This document shows positions 1-11,700 of a stretch of 64,000 nt of DNA, piece by piece. This DNA is from Lytechinus variegatus (taxonomy: Eukaryota > Echinodermata > Echinoidea > Temnopleuroida > Toxopneustidae): contig NC_054742.1 in assembly GCF_018143015.1 (NCBI RefSeq), positions 11,577,632-11,641,631 of the forward strand, read 5' to 3'. Made by a program: the position numbers and the translations under genes. The first letter of the stretch is position 1, and every line of letters begins with the position of its first letter. Under the pieces are notes generated by a model that was not told the origin of the DNA, did no database searches, and saw only the letters and a list, made by a program, of their open reading frames with translations.

Positions 1-144
1 AGATAAAACTTACTCTAAACTAGAACACAATTTGACTTAGAAACTTAAGGCAATTCTTGATTTTGGAAAGCCGAAAAGGGGAATGCATTATCATTGACAT
101 TAAAATTTGTAAATGAGTACATCTCTAACTTTGTTAAGACTAGG

Positions 145-1628
145 GGCCCGTTTCTCAACACCGTCATAAGTCTAACTTCTTGACTAAATTGGAGATAGTG
201 AGCTACTTGTCCGCTACCCGTTTCACGAAGCCCTCTTTACCAAGATCGGGTATAACAACCTCACTAAATATTTATGACACCTCCGAACCTGTCATAACTT
301 CTTTCTTAATGACGTAGTGGGATCACGTGGGTAGACTATGACATGCAAAAGTGCCGAGAAATTTAAAAATTATAATCTTACGTAATCAATCATAGAGGTT
401 GAAATTACATCCCAAAATAAGTGGGATAATGCATTCAATGATCGTTGTAATACAAAGTAACTATGAAAACTGTTGGTAAAACGCCACAAAACCATCCATT
501 TTGAAATAGTAAAATAATTTGATCGATAAAAATTCTACCACATCAGGCCATCCATAACTGGACTTGTATTTGTCGTGTTCAGACCCTATTGACATTTGGA
601 TAAATTCTAATCTCTAATTTATGCATAGAACTTGTCAAATCTTAGGATCGGTATCAAAGATTTATTAAAAAAAAAATGTTAAACTATATTTCGATGATGT
701 TTGGAATCGTAAAACATTGTATAATTATCATAATTTTACAAATAAAACCGTTTTGGTTTACTTTCGTAAACTATTAAAATTGGATATCCCGGGGGTACCC
801 ATCTCAACGTCCACATGTGACTTTTTAGTCATGAAATAAATTATTCATAATTTCATTTTTCAGCAATTGAATGCCCCAGTCTTCATGGTCTAAGTTAGAC
901 CAAAAGCTTCGGTCTTTGTTATTTTGGTTGTTCAGCTGAACTCCGTTGGCTTCACTCACCAAATACAGAGACCGAAGTTCTAGCGCGATCTGTACAGGGG
1001 ACTCAACGGCCATATGTTTATGTACTTAAGATCGGATAAAACGGGGAAGTGAATTTACGCGATAGCCGAGGTAAGTCACTGTTTTTGTTCCTTTTAACTT
1101 GATTTTTCTCCGTTTTTTGGCAATTAATGCCAAGAGGGAATATTAATTTGCATTTTGGTCGCATTAATTTTCAAAATTTTTATTCATTAAAGACAAAAAT
1201 TGAAGAGCCCCGACGGGGGGATTTTGCATTGCAAGTCCCCTAATGGTGGCTGCATGATAGCGAGCCGTCTGTGTACGAGGAGAAATTTTTAAAAAAATGT
1301 TAAAAACTCCTCAAAACAGACGGCTGCCAGCTGTCTAGGTCTAAGTATGTATGATGCATAATTTACCTGTGCTATTATTTTTAAAAGATGTAATTCCCAA
1401 TTCATCACAATATTTGCAATTTCATCATAATTTTTCTTTTTGAAAATTATGCTATTTTGTGACTAAGGCTACCGTCTCGTCTGCTCTTTTTACCGATAGT
1501 ATCGATATCAAGGTATTTTAGTTAGGAAGCCTTATTTCGTGAAAACAGGTTTAGTAAGATTGGAACTAACTCCGTGGTTTGTGGATAAAGATATGACTAA
1601 CTTGTCCACGTGTTGAGAAACGGGCCCC
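145..1628. mobile_element. DNA transposon or large MITE with 19-bp TIRs
   Basis: The left end reads GGGGCCCGTTTCTCAACAC and the right end is its exact reverse complement, GTGTTGAGAAACGGGCCCC, about 1.48 kb apart. Further in, the inverted similarity decays. The interior is AT-rich, has no convincing coding region, and contains a small hairpin around 1262-1326 (GCCGTCTG paired with CAGACGGC). It looks like a non-autonomous DNA element; the superfamily is not identifiable by eye and the target duplication is unclear. Confidence 0.6.
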
Positions 1629-2490
1629 AGGAATCTAAAGAAGTCTAACGTTAACGTAAATTGAAATTTAATGAAGTCACGTTTGTCAATTTTTTTTCAC
1701 TCACATTCTAATTTTTGTTCAATCTAGCTAGGCTATAATTATAAAAGTAAGAAAAATAAATCTGCTGTTTCGTAAGAGTTTTTCAACATTTTCTGATTTC
1801 TGTTTTTGTCCTTCTCCTAAACATTAACGGAGGGGATGCCACGGAGCCAGACGAAGAAATTGACCTATTTCGGTCGATGTGCATGCCATTTGATTAAGTT
1901 TTAACTCAACTTCGCTCTTCCGACGCAGCCGGGCCGTGCGCTTCGAGAAAACAGGGCCAGTGCCGTAGTAGGTCCATCATAATTCATAATAACTCACATT
2001 AAGTCACAAGCTTACCATAACTCCTATTCAACTGAGTTGATTTACAGACTGAGGTTCATTCTCTGGAATTTTCTCACCTTTTCCAACCACAAGTGGAGTC
2101 CAATCTGAGACTTAAGTTCGTGTTTGGAGTTGGAGCATGAACAGCAGCGAAGCCAGAAGAAAATGTGCATCGTTTTATACTGTAGCTTGCAGTGTATGAT
2201 GATAGATCTAGATCATATCCATTCCATTTCCATTTCATGTGCGTGTATTTGAGTTTTGATCTCCTTAAAATCGGATAGGTTACTGTCAAGCCGTTATAGG
2301 TGTTAGAGAAAGCATGGAATATTGTAAATTTCTATTCCGTCCTCATTAAATACCATATTTTCAAAAAAATTCCTTTGATTTGTCTCTGAATTCAAAATTA
2401 CTATTTTTTAGTTTGTTTAAAATGTCTACTCTACTTTGGTTTTCTCCATGTCCGATCAATTGGCCGAAACGACTTTTAACGTAGGCTAGC
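1629..2490. other. intergenic, no gene seen
   Basis: AT-rich sequence between the TIR element and the SLC2A13 promoter. Only short open frames occur, without recognisable domains. It may hold distal regulatory sequence for SLC2A13, but nothing specific can be read. Confidence 0.5.
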
Positions 2491-2500
2491 TATATAAATA
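2491..2500 (+). promoter_or_regulatory. TATA box, candidate SLC2A13 core promoter
   Basis: TATATAAATA lies 257 bases upstream of the chosen start codon. A start of transcription about 30 bases downstream would give a 5' UTR of about 225 bases. Transcription has not been shown, so this is a motif call. An upstream ATG at 2620 opens a 78-codon frame that runs past the main start in another frame and could dampen translation. Confidence 0.45.
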
Positions 2501-2747
2501 GGACAAAAGTAGATACCGGTATACGACGAGGATGAGCAACTCCCACTTCCCTGTCAAACATTTCATGAATGACTTAATTTATGGGTTTGTCTTTTTCGTG
2601 TATATATTGAAATTGTTTTATGAGGAAACATAGGTCACATGCTACGTCCCTAGGAAATCATGTTCAATGTCATGTGATTTTGAATTGTCGACTTTTCATC
2701 GGGAGACGTCGAAGCTGTCAGACGAACACCACCATCGAAACAATAAC

Positions 2748-5700
2748 ATGTCGCAGCCCGAGAGTTCTGGCGAGAGAAGCATTCAGCATCCCGTTAACAG
2801 CGGGAGAACGGTCTCGCAGGCTCAGGGCAAGCCCCCTCCTATTCGACCTCTGGTGAAAGTGTTGGCATGCTTTGCAGCAATTGGAGGCTTTCTCTTCGGT
2901 TATGATACAGGGGTTGTGTCAGGGGCTATGATTCTTTTGAAAAAGGAATTTGGTTTAAATACAATATGGCAAGAATTGATTGTGAGTGTGACAATTGGCG
3001 CTGCTGCATTATCTGCACTCTGTGGTGGAATATTCAATGAAAAGTTGGGCAGAAGGAAAGTCATTTTGATGGCTAGTACTGTCTTTACTGCTGGAGCACT
3101 AATGATGGGACTTACACCAAATAAGGAGCTGCTTCTAGCTGGAAGACTTGTTGTTGGTATTGGTGTAGGTACGATTTACTTTGAAATTAATAAGAATATC
3201 AGTCAAAATTTAAGATTGAATTGAAACAAATAAATTTATCTAAATAGCTTTGTTTGCTAATCTGCATGGAATCTTCTGATCTTGGTCAGAGGGGACAGAG
3301 ACATAAGGGTGGACAAGTGTCACTGATCATTTGGAATTAATGGCACATCACATGATTAAGGTCAAATGTCAACATGGTCAGTGAACTTGACCATATATTT
3401 GTATCACAATCGATATTAGAAAAAAAACCTCAACCAAGGTTAAGATTTCTATTTTTCAAGATCTCTGAAGCTTAAGTCTCCATTCCATAATTATGTCTTA
3501 ATAAAATATCAACAAGTAGATGAATATAATTTCAGATCACTAAGCCATCATAGCCATGGTCAAAGGTCATTTGGGGATCAGTAAACCTAACTGGTATAAA
3601 AAAAAATAAGGAATTTGAATTTTCAAGATTATTTTGCAATCTTAATTAAGTTCTTAGTCCTTTCCATTTAATCTTGTTGTATTCACTCTGTAGTTTTTAA
3701 TAAGTTTTCTCCTAGTCGATGCCATTTTAGGCCCGTGAAATTTGAGTTTTAGAATCAAATAAATAATTTCTTTGAAAATGATCAGTCCTGTTCCCATATA
3801 CCATGGAGCTTGTGTAAAAGGAGTAGGCCTACTATTAAGCTTCCAGGCTGATACAAGTCTCGGAGTGGCATTAGCCTACCTATTCATGGCCTTGGGTTAT
3901 ATTTTAAATGGTAATTCAAAAAGATAACATACATTTTAATATTTTATGTTCATTTTATATGTTTACTTCTAGAAATACAGGTGAGATTGCCATAGGAGTT
4001 CCACTTGTTTGAATCATATTTGTGTAATTTGTGTTAAGATTTAAATGTTTTAATTAGGAAATCCAAATTTGCATTTCACAATAATTAAAAGATTTGTGGG
4101 GTATCTGTTGGGTTTAATATATTTGAAACAGTGTTTAAGGCCTCATCCTTTTATCTCATTTCTTGGTTCTGCTGTACATACTATTTGCTGTTTGACTAAG
4201 TATTTCTCTCTCTTTGGAGTACATTGTAATTTATCAGAAAATTGGGTACATAATCTGTATTTACATGTACATGCGCAATAGCACATATATGCTCAAGCAA
4301 CATTTTGTATGAAAACAAATATCACTGCTCATCATGGTGACAAAACTGTATTAGAAATTCCTTTCCAGCATTTAATTTTATATCACACAGTCATGTTGGA
4401 TTAGTGGTCAAGAAATCAAGTGTATACTGTATTCCTGCTGTACGTATAAGTGTTCATTAGTTTATAAATTGTTCTTATATTTGTACCTTACATGTAGGTC
4501 TGGCTTCCATGACGGTTCCCATGTACATTGCTGAAGTAGCTCCAGTCCATGTGAGAGGAAGATTGGTTACAATTAATAATCTCTTCATCACTGGAGGCCA
4601 GTTTGTGGCTTCAGTGATTGACGGGGCTTTCTCTTACTGGCCATGGGGATGGAGGTAAATTTAAATACTTTCATCACAAGATGATCAAATTTACCAAGAT
4701 CCCTTTGTTGAAGTTAATGTTCCTGTTATTTATTTGGTATCTGAGTCTTCTGAGACAAGCAAAACAACTTGTCACAAATCTTTAGAGATCTATGTTGGTA
4801 ACTGAGATTTTATGGTTTTAACTGGTTTCACAGCCTTAGTGGAAACACTGGTAAAAGTAATTCACAGTTCAGGACAAAAGGTTTTATTTCTAACAGTGAA
4901 TAGTAATTGTATATTTTTTAAGTCTAATGGCTTGTCTAAAATATTGAAAGTTGGTCAGTCAGCCTGGGCTTTGTGAAAAAAACCCACATTACTACTGTGT
5001 TATTATTTTCAGGGCAATGTTAGGTTTAGCTGGAGTTCCATCTGCTATTCAGTTAATTGGTTTCATCTTTCTTCCGGAGTCTCCTCGTTGGTTGATTGAT
5101 CATGGACATTTTGAAAAGGCTAAGGCTGTTCTCATCAGGACAAGGGGTTTGGATCATTGGGAAGAGCAATATCAACAGATAGTCCAAGACACAGAGAATA
5201 CAAAGAGGGACTGTGGTAAGTCACTTCATTGCATCAGAAGTAATGTTTTATAATTTCATGTAAACATCGTAAGAATTTAAGCTAATTATTTGTAAGGCTT
5301 TGATAAAAGTACTTGTATGTCAGATTAAGTAAGCTTTTGCAGTCAAACAATAATATTCTTCTTTTTGTGAACTTGCTAACTAAAACATTTGTTAATTTCA
5401 TTAATTATGTTTTTTTTGTGCTACATGTACAGCTGATGGAGTACCCATTGTAAGGATTTTCAGGACGCCACCTGTACTAAGAGCACTGATTATTGGATGT
5501 AGTCTTCAAATGTTCCAGCAATTAGCCGGCATTAATACTATTATGTAAGTATGATATTTGTTTTTTATATATCTTGACAGTTTTAATGTATAAAAAAAGT
5601 GGAGAAATATTTGTTGTGATATGGGATCCTTGCATATTGGTGTTCTAGTCATCATTGTGTATGTACAATGTAAGATGTAGTTTTCAAATGCCAATCCATG

Positions 5701-8700
5701 TGCTTGTTTCTTGTTGATTACAGGAGTTTTGTTCAATGTTGGGTGCAGTCTTGGATGAAAGAAAAGAATGATCACTATGTCAGTATAAGGCTAATACTTA
5801 TAGTGGCATACATAATGTATGTGTATCAGGCAGATGCCAATTATGGTCATCAGGTTGATCTGCTGTCAACATGTACAATGTGTATTGGGAATCTGGTAAC
5901 CCCACTTATTCTTTTTCAAGGGAGGGGGGGGGGGCAAATATTTGTGACATTGTGGGTCAAATTTGAGGGCAAGCAGTTAAAAGGGCTTCTTGCAAAATAG
6001 GTGTATTTCTTTCATCACTTTCAAGAGGGGGACTATACAATGTTTAACTTTTGGTCAAATAGACCCCTCCCCCCCATTTGGATTTGTACCCCTTATTTGG
6101 TAATTTGCTGTAGTTTATCTTTTGACAGTTACTTGCGATACTTCAAAATTGGAAAAAAAATCCTATTATGAAAGAGATACATTTATCTCTTTTTTTAATG
6201 CTCATTAACGTTTCAATTATGCAGAATTAGAAGTATGTTGATGTGTCCTTTGACAAGTCTTACAAAAAAATAATCCCTAAATCTGGTGGAGGTTGAGTAT
6301 GTTTTACAGTGTACTTTGCCAAACTATCCATTTAGTAACAGTTCAATTCTGGATTTTTTCAATACTGTGTTTCTTCAACAAATGGCATATGTTTTTGTAT
6401 TACCAGGTATTACAGTGCAACTATCATCCGTATGTCTGGTGTGAAGGATGATTCAACAGTTATATGGCTATCAGCAGTTGTAGCTTTTGTAAACTTTATT
6501 TTTACTCTGGCTGGTGTTTATCTGGTTGAAAAGGTTGGAAGAAGAATCCTCACTCTCAGTAGCTTTACAGGTGAAAAACCCCTTATTAAAATCACAAACA
6601 GCTTAAGTCATATGGATCTTTAATTATGTAAATACTTAATGAAAGAAGAGGAAGATGTAAATGCCATGCCAATATCAGATGTATTGATCTCATGATGCTA
6701 ATATAAAACTTGCTGTTTTGAAAGCTTATGATTTATTGTATTTGTCTCAAGAAAAGTTCAGATTGTTCAAAAAGAAATCTTTAAAGATGAAGTTGAAATA
6801 ACTCACGCCTCAGGGAACTGCTTTTCTTTAACATGAAATGTTTGTGACTTTCTATAGTCTTTTCATGCGTCATTGTTGAGATGCAATTGCATTTGTGAAC
6901 ATATAAGGTGATCATTATTTTTCCTTTGATGTATTTTGATGCTGTACTTAGTTTTATTCTGAAATTGATTTTGATTAAGATTGGCTGTGCATTTTTTCAT
7001 TCATTTGTCTAGGTTGTTTTGTGTTTACACGTTTTGTTATTTGTAACTATTAAATTATAATTTGTCCAAGTAATGATTTGCAGACAAATGACCATTATCA
7101 TAAAAGATAATTTGTTTTTAACAGGTGTTGCAGCATCAGTTCTCTTTCTTGCTGTGGCTTTCCTTCTGATTGCAGAAAGTTCTCCAGAAATTGATGTCCA
7201 TTCAACTGATAGATGCTCTATATACAAGTGAGTCATGTAACACTGATTTTCTTAGATAAAACCAACCTGACTTATTCATTTCTTAATAAAGCAAGCATCA
7301 GGCCTTGCCTTATGTGCATTAAGAACTTGAGACACATCATATCTGCCATCTGAATAAGGCATTCTTTTATTTTGGATCAGGAATTGTTGATTTTATCCTC
7401 CTGTTGAAAAAATAGTCAAATAGTAATAATCATTACTTTTGCTGATGTGGTTTACGGTACACCATGTGGAGTGTTATAGAAGCAGTGGATAGAAGAAGAG
7501 AGGAAGTGGATAGGCGAGAAAGTGGAGATTTTTGAGAATAGAGTATTCTTTCTTGAGAATAGTCCTGAAAAGGACTGTAAACCAGAAGGAATGTTGAGTG
7601 AGAACAGCTTGAGTAGTAGAGCTGATGAGGAGATGCTGGCTTGCGTCGGCGAGTAGAGATGATGAGTAGTAGAGAGACTCGACGTTTCGGACAGGTTGAC
7701 TGTCCGTCTTCAGGAGTGTCCTGAAGACGGACAGTCAACCTGTCCGAAACGTCGAGTCTCTCTACTACTCATCATCTCTACTCGCCGACGCAAGCCAGCA
7801 TCTCCTCATCAGCTCTACTACTCAAGCTGTTCTCACTCAACATTCCTTCTGGTTTACAGTCCTTTTCAGGACTATTCTCAAGAAAGAATACTCTATTCTC
7901 AAAAATCTCCACTTTCTCGCCTATCCACTTCCTCTCTTCTTCTATCCACTGCTTCTATAACACTCCACATGGTGTACCGTAAACCACATCAGCAATTGTA
8001 CATGCCACCATGCAAACCTTCAAACAACATCCCAATCATTACTTTGTTTATTCTATTGTCAAGTGAATCAATTCTACCTGTTCATACTATGAAAAAAGAA
8101 GCAAAATATGAATTATCCCAAATCAAGTTGCAGAGCAGTTTAATGTGAAGTGACATTCAGAGACACCTGGTTTCCCATTATAGTTTATATTTGATAAATC
8201 ATAGTTCACAGACAGAATACTAGTTGGTCTGGATGAATAAGTGTTAATCACATTAATGACAAATGAATGTAAACTTTTATTGCATCCCCCCAACAGAGTT
8301 CGGTGGATACTATGAATTTGGCCTCGTCGCGTTGCTGCCGCGTCCGCCGCAGAGATTTCCTTGCGAGCGCTCTATCAGCTGCATTTCTTCTCCGATCACC
8401 GACAAATTTGGCACAAAGGTTGAGTATGGTATAGAGAAGAAGCCTATTGATTTTGGTGTGGGTGGAGACATCATTGCCATGGTAACAAGAGTTTTTGTGG
8501 AAATAGCAGAGATGTCCTTGTGAGCGCTCTATCAGCTGCATTTCTTCTCCGATCATCTTCAAATGTGGCACAAAGGTTGAGTATGGTATAGAGAAGAAGC
8601 CTATTGATTTTGGTGTGGGTGGAGACATCGTTGCCATGGTAACAAGAGTTTTTGTGGAAATAGCAGAGATGTCCTTGTGAGCGCTGTATCAGCTGCATTT

Positions 8701-11700
8701 CTTCTCCGATCATCTTCAAATGTAGCCTAAAGGTTGAGTGTGGTACAGCAAAGCTGCCTCTTGATTTTGGTGTGGGTGGAGACATCATTGCCATGGTAAC
8801 AAGTTTTTGTGGAAATAGCAGAGATGTCCTGGTGAGGGCTCTACTGGCTGCATTTCTGTTCCGATCATCTTCAAATGAAGGTCCATTATGGTAAAGCAAA
8901 GCCGCCTAATGATTTTCGAGTGGATGGAGACATGGTTGCCATGGTTACCATATTTTTGTGGAAAATTTGGTAAAACCTGTAACTTCTGCTTTTTTTCCAC
9001 TTTGTCATAACAGTTGGCACACAGAAGCAATATTAGAAAGTGAAGTGAAGATGCATATCATTTTTGTCGGGGGGGGGGGGGGGGGGGGTTAGGGTTAATC
9101 CAGAGTACTCTATAATTGTATTCCCCAACAGGTGATACTGGACAATATATTAGGTTCTGCAGAGTCATGCTGCTATGTCACATTATTGTCATCAAATGGT
9201 ACCCACAGGAAAAATGTGGGCAGGGTCATTGTTGCCAATGACAATTGTATTTATTTATCAAATATCTGTGTGAGCTCTTTATTGCGATGACGGATGACGC
9301 GGTGGGTTTGGGGGATACATGTACGCAATGATTTTCACTAATGAATTTGCTCTCAGCCAATCCGATGCAAGTACCTTGTAACAGTTGCTAATGTAAATAT
9401 CTTGACTATTTGTTTCAAGAAATGCTCCCTCGATAGCATTTAGTTTAGATTTTTTATCAAAGCTGTTCAATTTTCAGTAATCCAGACAAGTTCATACAAA
9501 AAATAGATCACCCCGCCTACCTTCCCATTGGATCATGTAAACAACGAAACATATATATTGCTTTAATATTGTTATCATGCAATATACATGTACCTAAGAA
9601 TAGATCCATTACACTGTATATATAGCACTTTTGAAGTAATATTAGTATCGTTGTTATTATCACGTTTTCTTTTTAGTACGTGTGATGCTTGTATTCTCCA
9701 AGATGAGTGTGGATTCTGCTTCCAATCACTGAATAATACAATTTACAATGGGACATGTTTAGTTGCTGATCAACTACATGGAAACCAATCCTTGGATGGC
9801 CTTTGTTCTCAGAGTCATCTCCTTAAACATGAGAGTGAATGGGCTTATGATTACTGCCCATCTCCGTATGCATTCCTATCATTCCTGGGACTTGTACTTT
9901 ACCTCGTATTCTTTGCACCAGGTACATGTATTATCTTCAATTATCTCATTTTCTGTAGTTTGTATGAAAGTTTTAACTCTGAAAGGTGATGACTTAAGTT
10001 GCCATAAAGCAACACAAACTGTTTGATTTGAGCTTGAATATTTTCAGGCTCAATTTTCTGATAGTGATACTGTAGCAGGAATCAATATCTACATGAATGA
10101 CAGTATCAAAAGAAGAGGTGGGCACCATATTTTGAAATGAACACTTTTCACTTTGTATTGCACTGCAACTCTACAGACCTATACAGTGCATATAAAAAAA
10201 AGTTTACACTTAGAAAAAATCCTGTAAAATTATTCATTTGTAATATCCTGAACATTTTTCAAAATTTTAACATTGGTACAGATCCATTTAAGCAAATGAC
10301 GATATAACTGTCGAAGCATATTTCCGCTTGAGTGAGCACCACCTACTTTTGAAAAGTTAGTGAAAAATGATTTGCGCAGATCTTTGAAATAGTTATGCAA
10401 ATAAAAGTAGACCTTAATCATGAAGAACACATTCAATTTGGCAAGTAAAATTGATTTGAAGATATCTTTTACCTTCTTAAACTTGTTCCCTTGCCCAAAA
10501 TATTTTGAAGAGTGCATTGCGTCCCACCCCATTCCCCCACACACCGAGGCCATCATGACGATATTTGCTTTACACTAGGCTGTGATTTACAAGAAATGGC
10601 TTAGGCTTGACTTTCAATTTTTTAATAATTGTTAAGCTTGGGAAGAGTGTGGAAAAACAAGTATTAATGAAAAATGAAATGTAAACCCACTTTAAATGAT
10701 GAAAAATGCTGGAGATGTCTGATATAAACTTTTGTTCAGATTCAGTTATGTCCTCAGATCCAGCTGGCACAAAAAGGGTAAAGGTTGTGCTTACTAAGTG
10801 TTGAAATTTCAACTTGGGTGGCAAAATTGTTAAAAATGCTTTAATGTATCAGTTTTATTTAAATTGACCAAAAGTGCTAGGGAAATGTATGAGAAACGTT
10901 TTGCAGGGTAAGTTTGATTTTGCCCTTTCCCCTTGACATAGCGTGAAAACAAGCATTTCTGCGCAAACAGATTTCGGCGAGCTTTACAAAAATGGACAGT
11001 GCTCACTCAAGTGTAACATTCTGTCACAAACTTTTAATTCCATTGGATAGATGAGACCCAAACCAAAGATTATATGTGAAAAATTACCCACATGTTGTAT
11101 ATTTTTCAATTCCCATGGCTTTTTCAAAGTGTAAACCTTTTTTTTGACACGCACTGTACTGTAGTTGCTTACAGAAATGACACCTTTGTTTAGTACACAA
11201 TTTGATATTTACCTTCTCATACCCCTCTTACTTGTATTGGTTTGTATCCACTTGGTCTACTATCAGATATTCTCAGATCATTTAACACTATCATGGCTGA
11301 ACCCACTTGGTCTACTATCAGATAATCTCAGATCATTTAACACCATCATGGCTGAACCCACTTGGTCTACTATCAGATAATCTCAGATCATTTAACACCA
11401 TCATGGCTGAACCCACTTGGTCTACTATCAGATAATCTCAGATCATTTAACACCATCATGGCTAAACCCACTTGGTCTACTATCAGATATTCTCAGATCA
11501 TTTAACACCATCATGGCTAAACCCACTTGGTCTACTATCAGATATTCTCAGATCATTTAACACCATCATGGCTAAACCCACTTGGTCTGCAATCAGATAT
11601 TCTCAGATCATTTAACACCATCATGGCTAAACCCACTTGGTCTACCTTCAGATATTCTCAGAACATTTAACACCATCATGGCTAAACCCACTTGGTCTCT

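Noticed and set aside
3300-3580. GGTCAAAGGTCA as a nuclear-receptor response element
   Set aside because: Embedded in a TGACC-rich segment that looks like a decayed dispersed repeat also seen near 59450.
7433-8148. Two matching protein frames of 101 and 150 residues
   Set aside because: They are the same sequence read on both arms of the perfect palindrome.
9085-9105. TTAGGGTTAA after a poly-G run, telomere-like
   Set aside because: Only one to two units and no array; it follows a homopolymer inside an intron.
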